The notes under the pieces are model-generated. The model was not told where the DNA came from and did not search any database. It was given only the letters and a program-made list of their open reading frames with translations. A program made the position numbers and the translations under genes. DNA of 64,000 bases from Terrimesophilobacter sp038243605 (GTDB lineage: Bacteria; Actinomycetota; Actinomycetes; Actinomycetales; Microbacteriaceae), in NCBI GenBank assembly GCA_038243605.1, contig JBBSQX010000005.1, positions 1 through 64,000 on the forward strand, given 5' to 3'. Shown here one piece after another: positions 9,331 through 17,512 of this stretch (its first letter is position 1; each line of letters begins with the position of its first letter).

Positions 9331-10208
9331 TTAACATCCCAGATGGGGATGCTGGCGGGGTCAACCCCGTACGCGTCGACCAGGTAGGAGGCGCTCAGTT
9401 TGTCGAGGGTTCCATCAGCCTTGAGGTCAGCAAGAATCTTGTTGATCGTCTCGAGGTTCGCTGACCCCTTCGGCATCATGACGCCGTACGCTTCGTTGGT
9501 CAGAATTTGGCCAACAACCTCCAGCTTGCCCCCCGACTTGGTGGCGGCACCGAGCACGATACTGAGGTCTTGGATGCCCGCATCCACGTTGCCAGCCAGG
9601 ACGGCCGCCTGCATTTCTGGGTCACCGGGGAAGACTGCGGAGGCCTTGCTCGGCTTGATGTCATCGGCCACGAGAATCTGCCCGACGGTTCCTTGCTTCA
9701 CGCCAAGAAGGCTCTTCGAAAGGTTGGCTTCAGTGACATCCGCGCCCTTTTTCACAAGCACACCCGCGGTGGACTGAAAGTAGGGGTCAGAGAAATCCAT
9801 GACCTTCTTGCGCTCGTCGGTGATAGTGATCTGGTTGAGCGACAGATCCATGTCTCCAGCCTTGCCTGCGACGAGGCCATCAAACGATGAGTTCACGAGC
9901 TTCACGTTGTCGATGCCCGCGCGGTAGGCGATGTTCACCAACAGGCAGAAATCGAAACCGCTACGGATGTCTTCAACCTTGTCACCGTTGTACCAGCCGG
10001 GGCTTGGGAGGTCTGCCTTCATCAGCAGTGTGCCCTCGGTTTTGGTGTCGAGCTTGTACTCGCCCTTGGTTCCGGTGACCTCACAGTCGCCGTACGAGGC
10101 TGGGTTTCCGTTGTCCTGGATGGGCTTTTCTGCGGCGCCAGAGCATCCACTCAACAGGAGAGCCGATACCGCCAGGGTGGCAAGTAGGGCTTTTTTGGGG
10201 TGCGTCAT
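9327..10208 (-). CDS. Amino acid ABC transporter substrate-binding lipoprotein
   Basis: Family 3 periplasmic-type solute-binding protein, 293 residues, first gene of the importer operon. The signal peptide ends in the lipobox LLLSGC, so it is anchored to the membrane outer face. Typical family motifs include DLSLNQITITDERKKVMDFSDPY and the TVGQ segment. A GAGAGGAA ribosome binding site precedes the ATG at 10208. Expression is probably controlled from the adjacent LacI-type operator. The ligand is unknown; the downstream amidotransferase hints at an amide or gamma-glutamyl compound. Confidence 0.93.
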   Translation of the reverse strand: MTHPKKALLATLAVSALLLSGCSGAAEKPIQDNGNPASYGDCEVTGTKGEYKLDTKTEGTLLMKADLPSPGWYNGDKVEDIRSGFDFCLLVNIAYRAGIDNVKLVNSSFDGLVAGKAGDMDLSLNQITITDERKKVMDFSDPYFQSTAGVLVKKGADVTEANLSKSLLGVKQGTVGQILVADDIKPSKASAVFPGDPEMQAAVLAGNVDAGIQDLSIVLGAATKSGGKLEVVGQILTNEAYGVMMPKGSANLETINKILADLKADGTLDKLSASYLVDAYGVDPASIPIWDVK

Positions 10209-10225
10209 TGCATTCCTCTCGGTTT

Positions 10226-10241
10226 CCTAAAACGATTTAGG
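10226..10241. promoter_or_regulatory. Probable LacI-family operator (CCTAAAACGATTTAGG)
   Basis: Perfect 6-bp inverted repeats (CCTAAA / TTTAGG) surround a central ACGA, with an AAACGATT core like many LacI-family sites. It lies 18 bp upstream of the binding-protein gene and about 75 bp before the divergent LacI gene, so it could control both. The palindrome is visible in the sequence; assigning it to this regulator is inference. Confidence 0.65.
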
Positions 10242-10314
10242 TTTGACGGTAGTATTCAGGAACAAACACCCCGCCGTCAAGATAGACGGGTCACATTTTG
10301 GCGACAGGAGCCAA

Positions 10315-11319
10315 GTGAACGCTGTTCCCGCGAAGAAGGTGGGCATCCGCGATGTTGCGCGGGAAGCCGGGGTATCAACCGCAACCGTGTCGCTCGTGTA
10401 CAACAAAAAAGGTGAAGTCGCGGCCGCAACTCGGCACAAAGTGCTCGAGGTGGGCAGAGCACTTGGGTACCGCGCGAATGCGATAGGACAAGCACTGCGC
10501 TCCGGCAAATCCCGCGTTATTGGGGTCGTCGTGAGCTATCGTGACTCCGCCGTGTGGGAGCAGACCTACATGCCGTATTACCGAAGCATCATTGCGGGTG
10601 CAGCAATTGAAGCTGTGGAGCATGGCTACTCAATTTCTGCTGCACCCAGCTCCGAAGACGGCCATATAGAAACCTATGTTCCCCTCGACGGGGTCATCGT
10701 TGTTGACCCCGTGCCGAACGATCCGATCGTGGAACAGAGTCTCGACCGCGGGCTCTGCGTGGTGACCGACGGCGGATACACGGCATCCGATTCGGGTCGG
10801 CTCGTGACCGTAAGTTCAGACATGAGCGACGCCATCCCTCGAATGCTCAGCCACCTAGCCGGCAACCAATCCAAACCCAACTTTCGCCCCGCGCTTTTCA
10901 TTGGACCTCGCGTCGACGGCTACACGGCATCCACGGTTGCCGCCTATGTTTCGTGGTGTGAGCAGCACCGTGTCGCCCCGCAAATTGTCTCCCCCGATGC
11001 CGATCAACAACCTCTCGCTGCTGCCCGCTCACTGTTGAGCAGCGGAGAGGTGGATGCTGTGCACTGCCTCAATGAGACGTACAGCAATGCCGTCTTGCTC
11101 GCCGCCTCTGAAGCGGAGGTCGACGTTTCTGCCGACTTCCAAGTCTCCGTCTCTGGCAATGCGGCGGCCGCAGGTGCAGACCAGCGGGTTGCCTATCTCG
11201 ACATCGACCCCGTGAACACCGGCGCAGTGTGCGCTCGCACACTGATAGCCCTGGTGGAAGGCGAGACCGTCGGCAACATTGTGAAGACAGTGAAGCTCAT
11301 CCCCGCTCGAATCAGCTAA
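10315..11319 (+). CDS. LacI family transcriptional regulator
   Basis: DNA-binding repressor with an N-terminal LacI helix-turn-helix (VGIRDVAREAGVSTATVSLVYN) and hinge, followed by a periplasmic-binding-protein-like effector domain. GTG 10315 is preferred because AGGAG lies just upstream and the HTH starts right after it, giving 334 residues. An ATG 24 codons earlier is in frame but its extra residues do not resemble the family. The gene is divergent from the amino-acid importer and probably regulates it. A LacI-type regulator with an amino-acid importer is less usual than with sugar systems. Confidence 0.9.
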   Translation: MNAVPAKKVGIRDVAREAGVSTATVSLVYNKKGEVAAATRHKVLEVGRALGYRANAIGQALRSGKSRVIGVVVSYRDSAVWEQTYMPYYRSIIAGAAIEAVEHGYSISAAPSSEDGHIETYVPLDGVIVVDPVPNDPIVEQSLDRGLCVVTDGGYTASDSGRLVTVSSDMSDAIPRMLSHLAGNQSKPNFRPALFIGPRVDGYTASTVAAYVSWCEQHRVAPQIVSPDADQQPLAAARSLLSSGEVDAVHCLNETYSNAVLLAASEAEVDVSADFQVSVSGNAAAAGADQRVAYLDIDPVNTGAVCARTLIALVEGETVGNIVKTVKLIPARIS

Positions 11320-11329
11320 GTCTGGGTAG

Positions 11330-11350
11330 GCGAGAGGCTATCGCTCGCCA
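11330..11350. terminator. Small hairpin between convergent genes
   Basis: GGCGAG and CTCGCC form a 6-bp stem with a 9-base loop in the 35-bp gap between the LacI gene and the convergent membrane-protein gene. No T-tract follows on either strand, so it is at best a weak bidirectional terminator. Confidence 0.3.
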
Positions 11351-11354
11351 CACG

Positions 11355-12491
11355 CTAGCTGTCGAGCAACCATCCGAGAACAATCGGGAATGCGAAAATG
11401 AACCCGAAGAAGAGTGCGAAGCCGAGCGCACCCCACAGTGCTGAGCGCCGCCGGAGCCTCGTGCCGACGGAAGACACCTGCGAACGTGGGCGCGCAGCGC
11501 GTGGGTCCGAGTATGTCGCGGCCTGACGCCCCAACTCCTTCATCATCAGCTCCGAGAAGTACAGCATGGCCGTGTACTCCGCCCGATCAGAACCGCGCCG
11601 GAAGCGGCGTGAGGCGACCACGAGCTTGTCGTCGACAATCTCGACATCCCACTGGCGCCCGTGATCGATGAGGCACAGCATCACGTCGGGCGTCAGGAGC
11701 TCGAGCGCGTCTCGCTCATACGCCTTGGGCACGTACACGGAAAAGTAGCGGTCGAAATCGCCCTCGAACGAGAGTATTTGCGACCCGGGAAGCATCCGTT
11801 TCAGACTGCCATTGCCGCGAGCGTCAATCATGATGTGCGGGAGAATACGTGGCAACGACATCTCCATGTATCGGAACGAGGTGCGCGGCCCCCTCGGATC
11901 GTTTTTGCCGCCGGTGTAGCCCGCGATCGCAATCTGCAGGGGCGGAAACAGTGACCGAGCAGTCTGCATCAGCGCGAAATTTGCCCTGAAGAGGGATGGC
12001 CGCTTCGCGTCAAATTCGACAGTACGACTGCGTCGCGGTGACGGTGAGCCTCGACCTTCCGCAAGCAAAACCCCCTGCCGTTCGGGAGTGAAGCCGTACC
12101 GGGAGTAGTGGAGCCCGCGATGCGATGCAAAGCGGGCGATAGCTATTCCTCGGCGAGCATCCCACGGCATCGAGATCAACGCCACGGAAAGCAGCCAGAA
12201 CACGATCGACAGGCACACTGCGGCCATGAGCAACAGGCCATGCATCCACGCAAGCCCGTCTGGCAGCAGTACCTCCATCGGAAACTCGAAGCCAAGGCTT
12301 AACCATGCGAGCGTAGCCAAGCCTGCTGGCACAATCAGCAGCGCGCCCTTGGTCGCAGATCGGAACGCAGACGGGTCTTCGGCACGAACCTCGGCCCAAC
12401 TCACATATCGAGGCCACTCTTTGCGAAACTGGGCGAGACGATCGTCTACGCTCTCGTCATCGTTGAGTCTCGCGTCACCATTCACTGCCAT
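11355..12491 (-). CDS. Conserved hypothetical membrane protein
   Basis: A 378-residue protein of unknown function. A cytoplasmic N-terminus of about 48 residues precedes two hydrophobic segments (about 49-70 and 84-108). A soluble middle domain contains GYTGGKNDPRG and the run FDRYFSVYVPKAYERDALELLTPDVM, and one hydrophobic segment lies at the C-terminus. The middle domain resembles, from memory, DUF3137-like proteins of actinobacteria, but I cannot confirm this. It lies alone between LacI and mutM. Confidence 0.75.
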   Translation of the reverse strand: MAVNGDARLNDDESVDDRLAQFRKEWPRYVSWAEVRAEDPSAFRSATKGALLIVPAGLATLAWLSLGFEFPMEVLLPDGLAWMHGLLLMAAVCLSIVFWLLSVALISMPWDARRGIAIARFASHRGLHYSRYGFTPERQGVLLAEGRGSPSPRRSRTVEFDAKRPSLFRANFALMQTARSLFPPLQIAIAGYTGGKNDPRGPRTSFRYMEMSLPRILPHIMIDARGNGSLKRMLPGSQILSFEGDFDRYFSVYVPKAYERDALELLTPDVMLCLIDHGRQWDVEIVDDKLVVASRRFRRGSDRAEYTAMLYFSELMMKELGRQAATYSDPRAARPRSQVSSVGTRLRRRSALWGALGFALFFGFIFAFPIVLGWLLDS

Positions 12492-12561
12492 AGATTATCA
12501 GCGCGAACGCGCACCGCCCGCGTGGTCGGCGACGTCAAGCTCGACTCGTTCTGTCGCACGG

Positions 12562-13536
12562 TCACCGTCGCTGGCAGAGTGGACAAAAGTGACTCCCCCG
12601 GTTCATGAACTTCTCGCGCACGATCTCGCGGCCGCAGCGAGGGCACGGCTTGCCTTGCTGCCCGTAAGCGTTCAGCGAGTGCGAGAAGTATCCAGACTCA
12701 CCGTTCACGTTCAGGTACTGCGCGTCGAAACTCGTGCCGCCCTCTGCTAGTGCCTTCACCAGTACCGCCCGCACCTCGTCGAGTAAGCGGCTCGCGCGGG
12801 GGTGACTCAGGGCATCCGTCGCCTGGTCGTAGTGGATGCGGGATGCCCACAACGCTTCGTCCGCATAGATATTGCCGATGCCGCTGATGAGCGTTTGGTC
12901 GAGAAGTGCACGCTTCACCCCGGTGCGCCGCTTGCGTAGCTTTGCGAAGAACGTCGACTCGTCGAAGTGCCGGTCGAGCGGGTCGCGGGCGATGTGGGTG
13001 ACGGAGGCTGGCACATGCTCTTGCACAGCATCCGCCGGCAGGTCAGTGACCTTCACGAGATCGTCGATGGCCATCGAGCCGAAGATGCGCTGGTCAACAA
13101 AGTTGAGCCGCACCTCACCGTGTTGCGGATGATGCAGCTCGAACCGAATGCGCGTTCGGGCATCCTCGCTGCCAGGCGGCCGCAGTAGCAGCTGCCCGCT
13201 CATGCCTAAGTGCGCCACGAGTGCCTCGCAAGAATTGCCTGCATTGCCAGAATTGCCGTCTTCGGCGGCGCCTGAATCAGCATTACCCGAGCACGTCGCC
13301 CCTGAGCGTGCAGCCCCGGAGCCCGCACTTTCGACAAGGGGCAGCCACAAAAATTTTCCCCTGCGAGATGGCGCAGCAAACACGGCGCCCGTCATGCGGT
13401 CGATGAAGTCTTCGACAGGGCCAGAATGGCGCCGCAGCGAACGCTTATCGAACACGTCAACGTGCTTCACCGTCGCGCCGGTAGCGAACGGCACGAGCCC
13501 CTTGCGCACCACCTCAACCTCGGGTAGCTCTGGCAC
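12562..13536 (-). CDS. mutM: Formamidopyrimidine-DNA glycosylase MutM (Fpg)
   Basis: Bifunctional glycosylase/AP-lyase that removes 8-oxoguanine, 324 residues. The N-terminal MPELPEVE supplies the catalytic Pro2 and Glu3. The C-terminal zinc finger reads PCPRCGREI...HFCPLCQRR with all four cysteines. An insertion of about 33 residues rich in Gly, Ser, Ala and Asn (about 70-102) interrupts the N-terminal beta-sandwich just before EALVAHLGMSGQLL and makes the protein longer than the usual 270-290 residues. It starts three bases after the rnc stop and is probably co-transcribed with it. Confidence 0.97.
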   Translation of the reverse strand: MPELPEVEVVRKGLVPFATGATVKHVDVFDKRSLRRHSGPVEDFIDRMTGAVFAAPSRRGKFLWLPLVESAGSGAARSGATCSGNADSGAAEDGNSGNAGNSCEALVAHLGMSGQLLLRPPGSEDARTRIRFELHHPQHGEVRLNFVDQRIFGSMAIDDLVKVTDLPADAVQEHVPASVTHIARDPLDRHFDESTFFAKLRKRRTGVKRALLDQTLISGIGNIYADEALWASRIHYDQATDALSHPRASRLLDEVRAVLVKALAEGGTSFDAQYLNVNGESGYFSHSLNAYGQQGKPCPRCGREIVREKFMNRGSHFCPLCQRR

Positions 13537-13538
13537 CG

Positions 13539-14252
13539 CTAGTCGCCCTTAAGCTTCGTCCACGCGCTGAGCGCCGCGGCCATCTCCGCGTGTTTTTTAC
13601 TCGAGCCCTCGCCAGACCCAATCTCTTTGCCGTCAAGCAGCACTGCGGCCCGAAAGCGCTTCGAATGGTCGGGGCCGCTATCGACAATGACGTAGTGCGG
13701 AAGCCCAAACCCGAGCACCGCGGAAAGCTCTTGCAGACTCGTCTTCGGGTCCATCGACACACCGAAACGTTCCGGGTCCTCCATGAGTGGGCGAATTAGT
13801 CGAAGCACGAGATCTCGTGCAACATCGTCGCCTGAACTCAAATACACCGCACCAATAACTGCCTCAACGGTGTCAGCAAGAATCGACGACTTCTCACGGC
13901 CGCCCGTCTGTTCTTCTCCCCTACCGAGACGAAGAAAGCGGCCAAGACCAACGTTTCTGGCCACCTCAGCCAACGCAACACTGCTCACTAGGCTCGCGCG
14001 GCGTTTGGCCAGATCGCCCTCGTCGAGGTCAGGATTCTCGTTGTAGAGCATCACCGTGACGGCTTGCCCGAGGATGGCGTCGCCAAGAAATTCGAGCCGC
14101 TCATTGTGACGGATTCCACCGTTTTCGTACGCGAAAGACCGGTGAATGACCGCAAGGGCCAAAAGTTCACCGTCATCGGGCACGCCAAGTAACGCCGCAA
14201 GCTCCCCAGAATCGGGAACGTTGCCAGCGGGAACTACAAGTTGCTTCGACAT
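13539..14252 (-). CDS. rnc: Ribonuclease III
   Basis: Double-stranded-RNA endonuclease for rRNA and mRNA processing, 237 residues. The RNase III signature NERLEFLGDAILG is at about residues 50-62, with the second acidic cluster in LADTVEAVIGAVYLSSG. The C-terminal double-stranded-RNA-binding domain ends in GEGSSKKHAEMAAALSAW. The order rpmF-rnc-mutM-smc is the standard actinobacterial arrangement. Confidence 0.97.
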   Translation of the reverse strand: MSKQLVVPAGNVPDSGELAALLGVPDDGELLALAVIHRSFAYENGGIRHNERLEFLGDAILGQAVTVMLYNENPDLDEGDLAKRRASLVSSVALAEVARNVGLGRFLRLGRGEEQTGGREKSSILADTVEAVIGAVYLSSGDDVARDLVLRLIRPLMEDPERFGVSMDPKTSLQELSAVLGFGLPHYVIVDSGPDHSKRFRAAVLLDGKEIGSGEGSSKKHAEMAAALSAWTKLKGD

Positions 14253-14306
14253 CCGCCCTCATGTTTCGTCATAAGCGCAGGTGGGTCATGCAGAAGTCAG
14301 CAAAGA

Positions 14307-14510
14307 CTAAATGTCGGCGACCTTGCGGCCCTTGTACTCCATGTACAGCGCGGTACCGGCAGAGTCGGTGACGACCTTCGCGCGGTGAGGAAGGCTGTAA
14401 ACAACCTTGCCGCCCTCGATCGTCTTCACGAGGGTGGGAGGGGTTGCCTTCCACTGTGCACGACGCATACGCGTGCTGGCACGGGACATCTTCCGCTTGG
14501 GAACAGCCAT
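14307..14510 (-). CDS. rpmF: 50S ribosomal protein L32
   Basis: A 67-residue ribosomal protein beginning MAVPKRKMSRASTRMRRAQW, the diagnostic L32 N-terminus. It lacks the zinc-binding cysteines found in some L32 forms (a C-minus type). It lies two bases downstream of the DUF177 gene, the usual pairing in bacteria. Confidence 0.97.
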   Translation of the reverse strand: MAVPKRKMSRASTRMRRAQWKATPPTLVKTIEGGKVVYSLPHRAKVVTDSAGTALYMEYKGRKVADI

Positions 14511-14512
14511 GA

Positions 14513-15082
14513 TTATCTCTTCTCTTCTTCGGCGTCGGACTCGGCGCCGATCACGTCATTTGGTTCAAATCCTGCAAGACCACCGAGGGCGGCCCATCGT
14601 GGATCGACTGCTGCTTCATGTTCGTGGTCTGGGTTGTCCAGAAGTCGCACCCCACACTGTGGGCACAAGCCTGTGCAATCCTCCTGGCATACGGGCTGAA
14701 ACGGGAGTGCCAACACCACCGCATCACGAACCAGAGGTTCGAGATCCACCTGCGTGCCCTGAACGTCATAGTCGAAAGCTTCGTCACGAGAATACGCGAA
14801 AATCTCGCGGATTTCGACCTCAAGGGGTAGTTCGATATCGATCAGACACCGAACGCACTCCCCGCGCGCCACCGTTGCGACGTCTGCAGACACCAAAATG
14901 CCGTCGTGAAGTGACTCCAAACGCACATCCATGTGAACGGATTCGCTCTCGCGCACAGCGATGACGGCGTTGCCCCAGTCTTCGGGCGCTGCCACGTCGA
15001 CGACGCGCTCGCGCATCTCGCCTGGGCGCCGAATGAGATCGACAACGTCTTGCGTGAACGGAGTTTTCTTAGGGTGTGCCAC
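14513..15082 (-). CDS. DUF177/YceD family protein
   Basis: A 189-residue protein of the YceD/DUF177 family, which is nearly always next to rpmF and is linked to 23S rRNA and ribosome assembly. A probable zinc-binding segment CQEDCTGLCPQCG lies at about residues 144-156, and the C-terminus is acidic. In related genomes, from memory, coaD is normally directly upstream. Here coaD is about 25 kb away, beyond an accessory block. Confidence 0.93.
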   Translation of the reverse strand: MAHPKKTPFTQDVVDLIRRPGEMRERVVDVAAPEDWGNAVIAVRESESVHMDVRLESLHDGILVSADVATVARGECVRCLIDIELPLEVEIREIFAYSRDEAFDYDVQGTQVDLEPLVRDAVVLALPFQPVCQEDCTGLCPQCGVRLLDNPDHEHEAAVDPRWAALGGLAGFEPNDVIGAESDAEEEKR

Positions 15083-15111
15083 CCGTCAAGCCTAGTTAAC
15101 GTTGCCTGCGC

Positions 15112-16479
15112 TTATGCCCAGCGCATGTTTAGTGCTCCGGTACCGGCATCCGCGTTGTGAGCGACCGTCGCGAGCACGCGCGCGACTTTCTTCACCTCAC
15201 GCGGAATAACGCCCACCGTCACTCGCACATAGTTCTGCGCAGAGTCGGCGGCGAAGAACGCTGTGCCCCCTGCCACTCGAATGCCGCGCGCGGCAAGCTG
15301 CATGATCGCACCCTGCTCGTTGTCGACCGGAATCCATGCATTAATCCCGTCAGCTTGACGAAAGTTGATACCGCATTCGCGCAAAACATCGGCGAAAGCT
15401 TTTTGACGGGAGAAATACACGCGGCCAGCATCCGTGACTTCGCCAATACTTTCGGAAGAGGTGAGCAGGTCGTGAAGGATGGTCTGAAGCATGCGGCTTG
15501 TCCAGCCAGCACCCAACATTCGTCTCTGCTCAATCGCATTGATGTGAGCCGCGGCACCGCCCAGCGCGGCAATACGCAGATCAGGACCGTGTGACTTTGA
15601 GAAGCTACGCACGTGCAGCACCCGGTCAGGAATCCACGATCCGAGGCTCACGTCGGGGGCGACAGTGATCTCACCGGAGTGGTCATCTTCAATCACGATG
15701 ACGTCGCAGTGTGCAGTATCGTCGCCGATCATCTCGGCAAGAATGCGTGCGCGCTCTGGTGGCATCGACACCCCTGTGGGGTTTTGAGCGCGAGGCTGAA
15801 GGATGACGAGCGTGGGCGCCTGTTCTAGTGCTGCCGCAAACGACTCCGGGATGATGCCGTGTTCGTCGAGCTCGACGGGAACGGCTTCGAGCCCCAGAAG
15901 CTTGAGCAGGCCAAAGAACGGCGGGAATCCGGGGTTCTCGACGACCACACGGTCACCGTAGCGGGCCACGTGCTCAATACTTCGCGATATCGCATCGAGT
16001 GCCCCATTCACGATCGTTATCGATTCGACGGGATACGCCCAGGCGGCGCTCAACAACTCCAGGAGCTCGGGAATTACCGGCAACTCTTTGTACGCAGATG
16101 TTTCGGCACGCTGAGACACTCGGGAAAGTGCGCGCCCAAGGCCCGGCAACAGTTGCGGATCGGGAGTTCCGCGCGAGAGATCAAGGCGAGGTAGCCCACT
16201 CTTATCGCTGTGCGGCTGACTGAACGAGGAACTCTCGGGAGTTGCCATCGCCCGGACAAACGAACCATTGCGGCCGTGAGACTCGATCATCCCGGCGGCC
16301 GCAAGTGCTTGCCACGCATGGCTGACGGTGGCGGGGCTCACGCCGAGCTGTTCGGCAAGTTCTCTCACTGTCGGCAGGCGGTCCCCCGGCGCGAGAGTTC
16401 CCGAGGTGATGAGCCGCCCGATGGCCGCAGAAATGTGCACGGGGGTTCGACCCTCGATGTGCTCTCTCAAGTTTGTCAT
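15112..16479 (-). CDS. MocR-type transcriptional regulator (GntR HTH fused to PLP aminotransferase-like domain)
   Basis: A 455-residue fusion with an N-terminal GntR winged helix (APGDRLPTVRELAEQLGVSPATVSHAWQAL) and a fold-type I aminotransferase-like domain. The PLP lysine lies in HVRSFSKSHGPDLRIAALGG. ATG 16479 is chosen because the HTH begins soon after it and a GAGG lies nine bases upstream. MocR proteins sense amines or amino acids through PLP. It diverges from the pyrimidine-catabolic operon, which it probably controls; beta-alanine or a related intermediate is a natural effector guess. Confidence 0.92.
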   Translation of the reverse strand: MTNLREHIEGRTPVHISAAIGRLITSGTLAPGDRLPTVRELAEQLGVSPATVSHAWQALAAAGMIESHGRNGSFVRAMATPESSSFSQPHSDKSGLPRLDLSRGTPDPQLLPGLGRALSRVSQRAETSAYKELPVIPELLELLSAAWAYPVESITIVNGALDAISRSIEHVARYGDRVVVENPGFPPFFGLLKLLGLEAVPVELDEHGIIPESFAAALEQAPTLVILQPRAQNPTGVSMPPERARILAEMIGDDTAHCDVIVIEDDHSGEITVAPDVSLGSWIPDRVLHVRSFSKSHGPDLRIAALGGAAAHINAIEQRRMLGAGWTSRMLQTILHDLLTSSESIGEVTDAGRVYFSRQKAFADVLRECGINFRQADGINAWIPVDNEQGAIMQLAARGIRVAGGTAFFAADSAQNYVRVTVGVIPREVKKVARVLATVAHNADAGTGALNMRWA

Positions 16480-16543
16480 TGTGACTTGCCTCAGACCCGT
16501 TTGGCAGACAGTATGAGAACTGTACGACATGAATCGATACAAA

Positions 16544-16559
16544 GCCTAAATGTTTAGGC
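16544..16559. promoter_or_regulatory. Inverted-repeat operator between the MocR gene and the pyrimidine operon
   Basis: GCCTAAA and TTTAGGC are exact complements separated by TG. A further half-site-like ATTTAG follows at about 16561. The palindrome lies 47 bp before the beta-ureidopropionase start and 65 bp before the regulator start. This is well placed for MocR-type control of both promoters. Confidence 0.7.
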
Positions 16560-16605
16560 AATTTAGTAACAATAAGGGCAACGACGCCCTGAGCTGGAGG
16601 CATCA

Positions 16606-17469
16606 ATGACTGTCAGTGGATCAAACATTGTTCGCGCAGCGATCACACAAACAACGTGGACCGGCGACAAAGAGTCGATGATCGCCAAGCACGAGCAGTT
16701 TGCGCGGGATGCCGCCGCAGACGGTGCGCAGATCATCTGCTTCCAAGAACTCTTCTATGGCCCCTACTTCGGTATCACCGAAGACAAGAAGTATTACGCG
16801 TACGCCGAGCCCTCCGATGGCCCCATCGTGCAGCGCTTCGCCAAGCTCGCCAAAGAGCTGAACATGGTCATGATTCTTCCCATCTACGAAGAAGAGATGC
16901 CGGGTCTGTACTACAACACGGCTGTGATCGTGGATGCCGATGGAACGATCCTCGGTCAGTACCGCAAGCACCACATTCCCCACCTCGACCGCTTCTGGGA
17001 GAAGTTCTACTTTCGCCCGGGCAACCAGGGCTACCCCATCTTCGACACCGCTGTCGGCAAGGTCGGCCTCTACATTTGCTACGACCGCCACTTCCCGGAG
17101 GGCTGGCGCGAGCTTGGCCTGAACGGCGCAGAAATGGTCTTCAACCCCAACGCCACGAAGCCTGGCCTCTCTAACCGCCTGTGGGAGGTTGAAGGCCCAG
17201 CAGCAGCCGTTGCCAACGGCTACTTCGTTCTGCAGCCCAACCGCGTCGGCCGAGAAGACAACGAGTATGGCGAATTGGCCGTTGACTTCTACGGCACCAG
17301 CCAGGTCATCGACCCTCGCGGCAACTTCGTCGGCGAGCGCGGATCGGGAAGCGACGAAGAAATCATGATTCGCGACCTCGACATGGATCTCGTTCGGCAG
17401 ATGCGCGACGACTGGCAGTTCTACCGCGACCGTCGCCCGGACTCGTACACCTCGATCCCGAAGCCATAA
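16606..17469 (+). CDS. Beta-ureidopropionase (N-carbamoyl-beta-alanine amidohydrolase), nitrilase superfamily
   Basis: Nitrilase-fold hydrolase, 287 residues, with the full Glu48-Lys121-Cys158 catalytic set (CFQELFYGPYFG, YRKHHIPH, LYICYDRHFPEGWRELG). The length and the CYDRHFPEGWRELG signature match beta-ureidopropionases, which release beta-alanine, CO2 and ammonia from N-carbamoyl-beta-alanine. A related N-carbamoyl amidohydrolase is possible, but the adjacent dihydropyrimidinase strongly supports this role. GGAGG precedes the ATG by six bases. It is the first gene of the catabolic operon. Confidence 0.93.
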   Translation: MTVSGSNIVRAAITQTTWTGDKESMIAKHEQFARDAAADGAQIICFQELFYGPYFGITEDKKYYAYAEPSDGPIVQRFAKLAKELNMVMILPIYEEEMPGLYYNTAVIVDADGTILGQYRKHHIPHLDRFWEKFYFRPGNQGYPIFDTAVGKVGLYICYDRHFPEGWRELGLNGAEMVFNPNATKPGLSNRLWEVEGPAAAVANGYFVLQPNRVGREDNEYGELAVDFYGTSQVIDPRGNFVGERGSGSDEEIMIRDLDMDLVRQMRDDWQFYRDRRPDSYTSIPKP

Positions 17470-17512
17470 GCGACGCTCGAACAAACGCGAAGAATCTGCA
17501 AAGGAGCAGCCG

